From Diplonema papillatum (lineage: Eukaryota > Euglenozoa > Diplonemea > Diplonemida > Diplonemidae): a DNA stretch of 64,000 nucleotides. The translations under genes and the position numbers were made by a program. The stretch lies in contig JAPJBO010000097.1 in NCBI GenBank assembly GCA_030068145.1, positions 337,665 to 401,664 of the forward strand, written 5' to 3'. Under the pieces are notes generated by a model, which made no database searches, was not told where the DNA came from, and saw only the letters and a list, made by a program, of their open reading frames with translations. Shown in pieces: positions 49,623 through 58,502 of the stretch (positions within the stretch are counted from its first letter, which is position 1; the number at the start of each line of letters is the position of its first letter).

Positions 49623-51347
49623 TTATGTCATGTGCTGGCGGATGTGCCGTGTCCACGCACCCTTTGATCCAAGCTTTCTCCAGCACAGCTTGCATCGAAG
49701 AGGCTCATCGAAGAGAGCAGGATGCTTTTTTTGGACATGCTGACTCATTCCAGCTGCCTTTACTTTTACACGACATGCAGGGCATTCAGCCATGCAGTGG
49801 CATTGAATGCGGTCGCGATGTGCTGCGTCGATATGGGCAGCCATCGAGGATTCCACAGCTTTTTTGCCACAAAAGTCGCACGGCAAATATGTTTCCGTTT
49901 CTTCTTCCTCTTCCTCTTCCTCTTCGTCTTCTTCTTCGTCTTCTTCGTCGTCTGCTTTCTCCTCACACTCCTCTGCTGCATCGCTATCACCCGCTTCCTC
50001 CAATTCCTTCTGAGCTCTCTGCACGAGGTTCTTGGTGAGGTTCTTGTCTGGCACAAACAGCGGCAGTTGTGGGGGGGCTGTCGGCGCCTCGCAGTTGCAC
50101 ACACGAATCGTTCCAGTTCCACCCGCAAACCGGAACGCCGTATAGGGCCCCCCACGAAAGACGAAGTTGGTTTTCATTGCGGCAAGCTGCTCACAAAGAA
50201 CGATAAGGGCTAGATTGCTACGCGCATTGCGGTGCAGGCAATCGCAAATCAAAACTGTTTGTTTTCCGCGAAAGCCTGTCTGGGACAGATCCGCAACCTT
50301 CCACGGAAGTCGGCGGGCTCTCCGTTTTTCCTCCGCGCATGCCAGATCTACCTCGCAGGTTTTTGGGCTGCTGATCATGGGCACGTCAGCTTTCCGCTCT
50401 CCGTTTTCTGCCTCCTCAGCTTCATCCGAACACTGCAATGGAAGGGCATCCATGCGATCCCACCAATGGCTGAGGCTGTGGCAATACGCATTCGTTGTTG
50501 AGCCCTTTCGCACGCTTTCCATGAGGTGGAGGAAGATGTGCGCAGATAAACGGGCACGCAAAAAGGGGATGCGGGCGGCAGTTTCTTTTTGACCCCAGTA
50601 ACGCCAGGGTACGTCCGAATACCGGAATTCGGCAAGGTCGCTTAGGCTGATGAATAGCCAGCGAAATGTTGGTGATAGCTCTCGTTGCGCCATCATGGAG
50701 ACTACCTTCCTCACGTGCGCTCCGGTAGCATTCTGGCTGACATCGATGTTCAAAGTGCTGCACAGGTCTCGAAGTGCCGACGTACTCTCAGCATCCAGCT
50801 CCTTGAACAACGCCAACCCCATACCCTTTATGTCGTGCAGGGCTGGAGAAACGTAGTGTGCTGATGGTGCCACTGCGCTCAGCAGCGATGTGTAGCCAGC
50901 TGCAGCCATTTGGGCAAGGCTGAGGTGAGGAAAGCGATGTATGTACATGCTCCATTCGCTTGTTGGAACGGTGCATACTGCGCAGCGGTGGCCTCTTCCA
51001 CCACACCCGTCAAGCCTCTGCCATCGGTCAAAGTGATCTCCGGTGATCTTTTCGATCCGAACCCGAGTCACACCGTGGCCGCGAACGATCTTTGCATTGT
51101 GAAGGCGCAAAATTGCATGGTTGAGAAACCGGTTCTCGAAATGCTTAAATTGCGCTTTCTTCCGGTCGACGACAGTTACGGACGGGACAAAACCGCCGGT
51201 TTCTGGGTATACCAGGGACATCGACAGACGTGTGCGCGCGTTGCGCGATCTCAGCGAGTTTCTTGCTGTGTACCCGTCGGTATACAGTACGCCAACAAGC
51301 GGTACGGAAGACAATCTTGCGGATTCACGCCACCCCTCCTCTTCCAA
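49623..51347 (-). CDS. CMC/Tnp2-like transposase with three C2H2 zinc fingers, probably 5'-frameshifted
   Basis: The N-terminal two thirds show the layout of CACTA transposases: a first Asp in VLYTDGYTARNS, a second in ITGDHFDRWQRLDGCGGRGH followed by a CAVC pair, and ALHDIKGMGLALFKEL in the position of the family's MHIEKN motif. An acidic linker (EEDEEEDEEEEEEEEE, about 485-500) leads to three C2H2 fingers: CDFCGKK...HIDAAH, CPACRVK...HVQKKH, CKLCWRK...HIRQH. The listed first codon is TTG; the frame stays open to about 51437 without ATG. A likely original start is ATG 51556, whose frame ends at 51386 after running alongside, so a frameshift or intron near 51430 is implied. Family assignment is by motif layout and by the flanking inverted repeats. 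Confidence 0.6.
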   Translation of the reverse strand: MEEEGWRESARLSSVPLVGVLYTDGYTARNSLRSRNARTRLSMSLVYPETGGFVPSVTVVDRKKAQFKHFENRFLNHAILRLHNAKIVRGHGVTRVRIEKITGDHFDRWQRLDGCGGRGHRCAVCTVPTSEWSMYIHRFPHLSLAQMAAAGYTSLLSAVAPSAHYVSPALHDIKGMGLALFKELDAESTSALRDLCSTLNIDVSQNATGAHVRKVVSMMAQRELSPTFRWLFISLSDLAEFRYSDVPWRYWGQKETAARIPFLRARLSAHIFLHLMESVRKGSTTNAYCHSLSHWWDRMDALPLQCSDEAEEAENGERKADVPMISSPKTCEVDLACAEEKRRARRLPWKVADLSQTGFRGKQTVLICDCLHRNARSNLALIVLCEQLAAMKTNFVFRGGPYTAFRFAGGTGTIRVCNCEAPTAPPQLPLFVPDKNLTKNLVQRAQKELEEAGDSDAAEECEEKADDEEDEEEDEEEEEEEEETETYLPCDFCGKKAVESSMAAHIDAAHRDRIQCHCMAECPACRVKVKAAGMSQHVQKKHPALFDEPLRCKLCWRKLGSKGAWTRHIRQHMT

Positions 51348-51385
51348 GACCTTGAACGCACCTGCTAAGCCCCGTTGCAGTCTCT

Positions 51386-51556
51386 CCTTTACTCGAGAGC
51401 GCTGCAGCGCTTCACGGACACCCCGATACTCATGCTAGTACGCCGCTTGTGCGACTTATTGACAAGGTCTAGCTTTCTCTGGGAGGTCCGTGTTGCATAA
51501 CGCTCTTCGATGAGAGTTTTGCCCACTTCTAACACAGCAGCGTTTGCGGATTGCAT
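51386..51556 (-). pseudogene. Probable displaced N-terminus of the transposase
   Basis: A 56-codon frame from ATG 51556 (MQSANAAVLEVGKTLIEERY then basic) overlaps, in another frame, the open upstream extension of the transposase (EYRGVREALQRSRVKERLQR). A single-base shift near 51430 would join them. Confidence 0.4.
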
Positions 51557-51978
51557 GGTTTAATTATTTGTCTTCCTGTGATGAATGAGTCCTTCGATAT
51601 CGTCTCCGGGCCCCTTATCCACGGACATGGTGTGACCAGATGAATATTGCGGAAGCACTTGATCAGCGCCAGACTAAAAGGAAGCTCGCAGCAGAAAACG
51701 GAAAAATAGAGGCCAGAGTGATGCTGCCGCCGTTATCTGCGGACCTCCACGGACATGATGACCTGATCAGCGCGGCAGTGAAGGGAAGCTCGCAGAAGAA
51801 AACAGAAAAAGAAAGGTCAAAGTGATGCTGCCGCCCGTGCGGGAACACCGCCGCAGGAGGCCCTCACGAGCGGAAGTTTACGGGTGACTGGTACGATGAG
51901 GCGGTGGGACGCAGAACTGGCGAACAGAAGAGTTCTCAATACGAACTGCGGCCTGGAGGATGCTGAGGACACAGGACC

Positions 51979-52959
51979 CTACATGTCCTCAATGTCCTCT
52001 TCAATCAGCAGTGCCTGCTGTTCTTCCTCCTGGGGATCATTGTCGCCCGTCAGACCCAGCCCCATGATCTGGCGGTACTGCTCGTCCAGGTCCACGGCCG
52101 CCACTCCCTCGCCAGCAAGTGCTGCACCCTGCGCAATGGGGACCTTCACTTGCCACAAGCCAAGGTGGAGCTGTCTGCAGAGCACTGGCTTCTGGTCGTC
52201 AGCGGGCTCGTCGAGGACGTAGGTGGTTGGGTACAGACCCGATGGCACACTGCTGCCCGCGGGGACAACACGTACGCACTCGAGAGTGACTGTTGTGCCC
52301 ACCACCTTGTAATTAACCTGTGTAAACAGGCCTTCGACGAGGGTCACATGGAACCCTTGCTCTTTTGCACCCGGCGTCGTAATTGGGAAGGCGATGCGTA
52401 TGGGCTTCGACGGCTCGTCCGCATCCGTGTTCTGGGCCTGCGTAATGGACGACAGAACGGCCAGGAGATCCGCTCCGCGGAACGTGGGCTTAGTGGCTTG
52501 AACCACTTTGTTGTACAGCGCGTGCTTAGCATGTGTCTGCTGTCTCCACGCCGTGATCGGCTTGCTTCTGAGCGTGACACCAACAACCTTCACATCTTGG
52601 ACGTTGCGCACTTTGCTTTCAATGCGGTATTGATCCGGAAGGGTTCTCGCCTTCGTCATTGCTGTAACCTCCCCCGCTGTGAATTTCGGCGGCTTTATGA
52701 AGTCGGTGATGACCTGCATCAACAACGGCGACTTTTTGTGGAGTCTTACTCCTGTCACCTCGGAAACGAGCTGACGCAGGCTGCTCAACCTTATCGCTGC
52801 TCCGACCTTCTTTACGAGGTATGCCTCAATAAAGTTGGAGACAACGTCGGAGGTCGCCGTGTTGTTGGCTTCGCAGTCGCTGCCATTGTCGCTGCCCTCG
52901 ATCGTGCGCCTCCGCTTGTTGTCTTCAGGTGTTCGTGGCATACTTGAGGACAGTGGCAT
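51979..52959 (-). CDS. Second protein of the CMC transposon, function unknown
   Basis: This 326-residue protein has a basic N-terminus (MPRTPEDNKRRRTIEG). A helical segment at 38-85 (SNFIEAYLVKKVGAAIRLSS and on) could be a DNA-binding or oligomerisation domain. The middle is predominantly beta-like and the acidic C-terminus ends EEDIEDM. No known motif was recognised. It is transcribed in the same direction as the transposase, about 420 bases upstream of ATG 51556. CACTA elements often encode a second, TNPA-type protein that binds subterminal repeats, so this is a candidate for that role by position only. Confidence 0.55.
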   Translation of the reverse strand: MPLSSSMPRTPEDNKRRRTIEGSDNGSDCEANNTATSDVVSNFIEAYLVKKVGAAIRLSSLRQLVSEVTGVRLHKKSPLLMQVITDFIKPPKFTAGEVTAMTKARTLPDQYRIESKVRNVQDVKVVGVTLRSKPITAWRQQTHAKHALYNKVVQATKPTFRGADLLAVLSSITQAQNTDADEPSKPIRIAFPITTPGAKEQGFHVTLVEGLFTQVNYKVVGTTVTLECVRVVPAGSSVPSGLYPTTYVLDEPADDQKPVLCRQLHLGLWQVKVPIAQGAALAGEGVAAVDLDEQYRQIMGLGLTGDNDPQEEEQQALLIEEDIEDM

Positions 52960-53044
52960 CGTTGTGTTTAAGAGTGTGTGAGTCGCTGGATGATGTTTTC
53001 TTGAGGTATCAACGAACAGGTATCTGAGAAATTGGGGGAAAAGG

Positions 53045-53228
53045 CAAAGTCAGTCCAGAATACTGATGAGAACACAGGTATTTACACACGAAAATCCAAC
53101 TTTCACACCCGCTTTTTGGGTGTGGCACATGCCCTTTGCGGGTGTGGCACATGCCCTTTGCGGGTGTGGCACATGCCCTTTTCGGACCTCCCGATTTAAC
53201 TCCATCTCAGAGGCTGGAGTTCACCGTG
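53045..53228. repeat. Right terminal inverted repeat of the CMC transposon
   Basis: Inverse match of 49019-49185. It includes three tandem 27-base subterminal units (GGTGTGGCACATGCCCTTTG plus CGG..., about 53119-53187). Such arrays are the usual binding sites for the accessory protein in CACTA elements. Confidence 0.8.
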
Positions 53229-53230
53229 TA

Positions 53231-55642
53231 GTAAGATACTGGGCAAGTGGGGTATAGGACCTACACCCCCCCCCCCAAAACTATGTTTGCGAGCCGATTT
53301 TGAGCTCGTATGCTCTCGGCGAGCCCTTTTTTGAGCACAAAACGCTGTTTTTCTTGATTTTGAGGCCCCAGGTAGGGTAGAACAGATAGTACCGGTTCGG
53401 AAGGAGCCCTGTCCGCACTCCATCCGCGCGCAGAACTTTTATTTGATGGCTGGTTAGAACCAACTGAGAGCCGATCCTCCCCCTTCCGGAGAAGGTCGGC
53501 CTCTGTCTCGTCCGTGACACCCTGTGTCGCTTGACACAATGACTTTGACGCAGCAACCACCCTCCAAAGGAACTGATGTTGTCGAAACATCGGTTGAAGA
53601 ATCCGCGAGGCAAGACGTGTATACGAAGTACGATAGGTCATTGGGCACCATGAAGAGACGCTTCAAAGCGACGAGGAGCTGACCCGATCGGGTTTGTTGT
53701 ATCTCTGTGTACAGAGACTGAGAAGGCCCGAATCTGGCGTGAGTGTCCGGTTCATGTCCTGAAATGTTCAAGTTTCTATCAGGACTAGTACCCTCACACC
53801 GAAGTGATCATGAGTTGCCTTAACGAAACGAACCTTGTAGAGCTGAACTCAGGCTGATAGGTGGGCCTTCTACAACGTTAGCTCCGGTCAGCAAGTAAAC
53901 GTATTCGACCCCTGGCACAGAAGGCACGCGGGAAACTGCGTCGCGCACTCAGACAGAATTGACAGCATGTACTTGGAACCCTTTCTCACGGTCAGCAATC
54001 TGGACAACCATTACGCTGGACGAATATCAGGAATCGAATATCTTCGGGCTGTTTCAAAACTCTTCTCAAAAATACAGGGTCAAAAGGGCCTTCCCCCCAA
54101 AAAAATAAGACTCCAGATACGCAAACTCTTTCGAACGCTGCACACGGGTATCCTTCAAGTGACCTCTAACTATCTGTTGCATACGCGTATCCGGATCTGA
54201 AAGCCGAAGACTTTGTAACACTTTACCGCGACCGAAGTCGCGAACCGGGTTCAGCTTGCACTGCAAAAGCAGCATAATTGTGTCTTGCGCACGAGCACGG
54301 AAATCCGCCACCCACCATTCGGTTAGATATTGCAAGAACACAATTGCGAAGCTTACTACAAACGGATAGTGTTACAAAGGCGAACGAATCATGCGAGAAC
54401 CTATGGAGGGGCCCCTCGACAGCTTTCAGAACACGGCATAGTAAGTCAAGAGACGGATAAGCGTGCGCACATTCTACTCCCGTTTGATCTGCATTTTCCA
54501 CCTTTCCCCCTTTCTTTGATCTGGGTGTATTTGCGGGACTACTGCAAACGTATCGAATGAAAGCTAGAAAGTACAAACTAAGACCAGTTCCAGTTTGCTC
54601 TGGGGGCAGGTTTGCTGTCACCTGGGGGTTTTCTAAAGCCAGGTACCCCGGCTTAAGTTCGGCTGCATCAGTGTTGGCTTTCGACATACGTCTGTGTGGA
54701 TTCGGTGGACCGCCCAAGACTGTCCAAAAACTCGACCAAATTTTGACCCAAATTTTGAACTGGACCAAAATTCTGACAAAAATTTGACCAAATTCGAATT
54801 TCTTTCGAATTTTTTCGATTTTTTTTTTGGGCTATTGCAGTTAATACACTGCCAAATTCTCAATTCGACTTAATGCACTGCCCAAAAAAAAAAATTAGAC
54901 TTAAATGCCAAAAAATTTGGGCTGGTGTGGTGACTTAATACACCAGCCCAAATTTTTTGGCATTTAGCTGGAAAAACATTTCCCCCCCACTTTTTCCATC
55001 CAAACAGAACTAATCGAAATCAGGGCCCGAAATCCGTGTTCGTGCGAACTGACTGCGGCTGGTGGGTGTCAGATTGTGCGGGCAGAAAATCTCAGATTGT
55101 GCAGGCGACTGCACTACCTGAGATTTCCAAACTCGAAACTCAAATTTCTAGTGTTTTGGGGTCTCCGGTTGACCATTGCTGAGGCTGGGAGGCAGGTGCT
55201 TAAGGGCAAAATTCCAGATTGGGCAGACCAAAAATCTCCCAGTTTTCGAGGAAACCGCACAATCTGAGATTTGCACTGGGATTTTTGGATGACTGCACAG
55301 CCTGAGACGGAAAAGTTGGCGTTGGTGATCGCAGCTTCGGAGCTTAAAATTGTATCAATAATCAAGAGAGATCACTTTCAGGTTGTTCACAGTGGATATC
55401 AGTGTTTGGGATCCAGTGTCTTCAAATTTCGCAGCACTCAAGTTTTGTCTGCTCAAAAGTGTGGGGCCCAAAATCGAAAATGTTCGAATATTGTTCAAAT
55501 ATTGCAGCACACTCAGAGATTTCGTGTGCACAGGAGCACTGGATTGTGTGTGGGGTACCATTTCCAGAGTATTTGTGTTTGGCTGCCTGCCTGTCTCAAC
55601 GGTCAATCTGAGATTTTCGGGTGTGCAAGCTGGCTGTCGGAC
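53231..55642. other. Unassigned region
   Basis: No gene is recognised. 55154-55196 shares GGTCTCCGGTTGACCATTG with 1308-1345. From 55070 to 55620 a CAGATTGTGC/GAGATTT motif recurs loosely. A plus-strand frame is open from 55271 but becomes protein-like only from 55643. Confidence 0.35.
54903..54967. repeat. 26-bp perfect hairpin
   Basis: Arms AAATGCCAAAAAATTTGGGC-TGGTGT and their inverse, separated by about 11 bases. Confidence 0.75.
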
Positions 55643-56503
55643 ATGCAATGGACCGAGAACGGGCAGGCGTCAATGCTGGAGCTTGCGATCGACTTTGAAC
55701 TCTTCTCGGGCCTCAGCATGCCGCTGCACGGGAATGCGCCGAAGGGGGTGAGAGAACGGGGAAACGTCCTGCGCTGCATGATGAGCGCGTTGGACAAGCT
55801 GGCGGCACAGCAAGGGCTGGGAAGCTGCATGAGAGGAGAGAGGGTGTGCCCGACGACGTCGCTGTCGTTCATGGGCATCACGGGGATATCGGGTATACGG
55901 CCCAGGCCACGCTTTCGCGAGGCACACACGGGGACGATACTTGAGGAACAAGTGAAAGGAAGCGATGTAGGGACGCAGTGCCCGACGTACCCTGACTGGA
56001 CGATCGGGAGAGCGGCGAGGTGGGCCCTGCCTGCCCCACCACAACTGCACCCAGACCCCGTGCATATGCCGGGTGTCGGTATAGAGAAGGCACTCGTCAC
56101 GTGCGCGACCCATCACAAAGGGAAGTGTGAGGCGTGCAGAGCACTCGTCCGAAGGGACGTTCCCACGGTAGAGATGTGCTGCCGGCACCATCACCACGCG
56201 AACGATGGGCAGCCGATCGCGGTGTGCACAGAGCACAGCACGACGAAGTGCGGCGAGTGCAAGACGGCGGCGGCGTGTTGCCGCAGCGGGCATCATGCCT
56301 GCCGCACGCATGGCAGAGGAACCTGCCAAGAGTGCAAAAGGCTCCCTACGCTGACGCAGAGGCGACCGGCGGCATGTTGCAGCCGCGGCCACCACCAGTC
56401 CAACAAGCCGAACGTCCAGTCAACCCCCGGACGCAACAAGAAGAAGAGGCCCTCCTCACCCACCCAGGTGGGTGTACAGCGGGAGACGCCATTAGGAAAG
56501 CGA

Positions 56504-56536
<33 letters not shown>

Positions 56537-56941
56537 CGAGCGCCGCTCGCGGCAACGAAAAAGGAGACGGCGGCAACCGGACGGGCGACCAAGAGGCCGC
56601 CACCAACGCCAGGAACCAGCGAACGACCAGCGCTGAAGAAGAGGGTGCTTGGCACCCCGAAGGAAGGCCCGATCGCCGGCCGCAAGCGGAAGAAGACGAA
56701 GGCGACCACCCCCGACTCAGGGGTGCATCGAAGGAAGAAGAAGGTTCCGAGGGCAAGCAGCTCTCAGAAACGACCGGGGACCACGGGCACGCCAATGCCC
56801 TCGAAAGTGAAAAACGGGCACACGTGCCCGCCCTCGTACTCGCCGACTCAGTCTCTGGAATCGCAAGAAAGCCAAACCCCGCTAGCTCCACAAATGCTCG
56901 ACCTTGACGACGCGATGGCAGGTGACGACGTCATCCGATGA
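55643..56941 (+). CDS. LINE C-terminal relic with three Cys/His modules
   Basis: From ATG 55643 the protein starts MQWTENGQASMLELAIDFEL, paralleling residues just before RNase H in retroelement B (MELAVDFELTTGVRLP). It is therefore the 3' part of a related but distinct LINE lacking upstream RT. Three modules follow: CATHHKGKCEAC...CCRHHHH, CTEHSTTKCGEC...CCRSGHH and CRTHGRGTCQEC...CCSRGHH, i.e. CxxHx4CxxC-x(5-13)-CCx(2-3)HH. The tail is Lys/Arg/Pro-rich with an ARAARAARAA repeat and an acidic end. The frame is uninterrupted for about 430 codons. It could be a captured gene fragment instead of a dead 5'-truncated LINE. Confidence 0.6.
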
Positions 56942-57367
56942 CCTGACTTTCAAGGCAGTGCATGTTAATCCGTGTGGTTCATGTACTTAAAAGAACTCAA
57001 TGCTTAACAGTGCTCACGTGGGCGGTGTCTTCGGACAGCACCTCGTGATGTTCGCATCACAAAACAAAGAAGACAGTGAAATGGTCGTTACTTGGTCGGG
57101 TTTCGCTCGCGACCGTTTCCTGAACAATCCTTCACTAAATCCGCGGTTAAATAACCTGGCCTCAGTGGTGCAAGCACCACGTGCTCTTCAAACCCAAGAA
57201 ACATTTTCTCCCAGAGTCGCGAATTGTCGCAGGCCTGTCTCTGATTCGATAACTCGGACAAAATCATCACTCGTCTGGTTGTGTCCGACGCTCTCGTGCC
57301 GCTCTGTCTGACTGCCGCGCACTGTATGTTTGGAGCTAAGGCGAAACGAGGAAGCTACTGACCCTGT
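56942..57367. other. Right edge of the 28.9-kb interval
   Basis: No gene is recognised. The last bases before block B resumes are GAAGCTACTGACCCTGT. No inverted match to the left edge (AGAGATCGTTATTG) and no flanking duplication is evident. Confidence 0.35.
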
Positions 57368-58316
57368 TGCGTAACCAAGTGAGGCTGTGTCACGCGAAAT
57401 CTGACGAAAACGGGAGAATGGGAAAGTGCGAGCAATGGGAAGTGGGAATGAGCGCACACAACAGCCTAGTTAGGGACCATTTCTCCGGGGAGTATCCCCG
57501 TGGTGGACCGTGATTCACTGTGATAAACAGCGGCAGGCACTTCGATGCAGTTTCAAGAGATAGGGACGGTCCGGCTCAGACTAAGACGGCTTACATACCA
57601 GTATTCACTACAGATCGATTTTGTTGCGATATCTCAACCGGGTCCGTTCCGTCGCAGGTCATGGGCATGGGTACGGAGGAGAGACAGAGCAATAGACCGT
57701 TGGTGCGGCAAAGCATTCGTTCGGATTATTATTAGTCTGCAGCACAGCCTGAAATGTAAAACCATTGGAACAAAAGGAGAAACGATCACCCTCTACGATG
57801 CTCAGGAAGGTGTTCCTAAGCGTGAAAGAATGAGAAAGCAGGCCTGTCGCTAAGCGGTTCCTGGTGATGTATGCACAACACGGCTACAACACGAAGATAC
57901 ATACAGCCCTGCTTAGGTGCGCACTCAGCCATGTGGTGAGAATAGCCACAGGACACTGTAGGTCAATGTTGTTAACTATTCTGACCACATTGTGGGAAGA
58001 ATTGTGGGTGCACAGTACTGATGAGAAAGGTGTGTCTGATATTGGCCCTCTTTTTTCCGTGAGTCGACAAACCCCAGAAAACACCCCCCTGAACATTTTG
58101 GGTGCTGCACGTGAATAAAAACGCGGATGCTTTCGGATGTGCTTTCTGCATCAGCCAACATCCATAATAAATACCCTCTCCCCTAGGGATTGAATAACCG
58201 AAACGGCGAGGGAAAAAATAAGGGAAGAGAGGGTGAATGTCAGGGAGCAGGGAAACTAAGAGCCGAGAAAGGTGGGGAGAGAAGAGCAATTTGACATGGA
58301 TACGTGCTCGCACGGG

Positions 58317-58502
58317 TCTCGGGCTTTAAGCCACGGACGCGGAAGGCGGATCATCAGCGCGGAACCAGAAGAATTTGGACCCAATAATTGGGACCCAAGA
58401 ACCCAAGAATTTGGAGTGCCTGCAGACAAGACAACGGCGAATCTCGTCCGTCAGCCACTGTTCGTAGCCCGTCATCACCACCCAGGGCCCGTCGTGTCAC
58501 CA
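58317..58502. repeat. R-family repeat, diverged (block B copy 2)
   Basis: Counterpart of 16375-16560. In this copy the Met/Asn-repeat gene's coding sequence reaches into it. Confidence 0.5.

Larger units (their letters stand above)
49019..53228 (-). mobile_element. CMC (CACTA-like) DNA transposon, 4210 bp, TA duplication
   Basis: The termini begin CACGGTGAACTCCAGCCTCT and are inverted copies of each other over about 170 bases. TA dinucleotides directly flank both ends (49017-49018 and 53229-53230), consistent with a 2-bp target duplication. Two minus-strand genes lie inside, one transposase-like. The CAC terminus plus the Tnp2-like protein places it in the CMC supergroup; the exact family is uncertain. 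Confidence 0.75.

Noticed and set aside
49019..53228. RAG/Transib-type transposon suggested by the CACGGTG terminus
   Set aside because: The flanking duplication is TA rather than 5 bp, and the protein's motif layout follows CACTA Tnp2. Kept only as an alternative.
57150..57200. Possible tRNA B box near CTTCAAACCC
   Set aside because: No matching A box at the right distance and no stem pairing.
28462..57367. Helitron or Polinton explanation for the 28.9-kb interval
   Set aside because: The edges are not TC...CTRR between A and T, no long inverted ends were seen, and no helicase, polymerase B or capsid genes are present.
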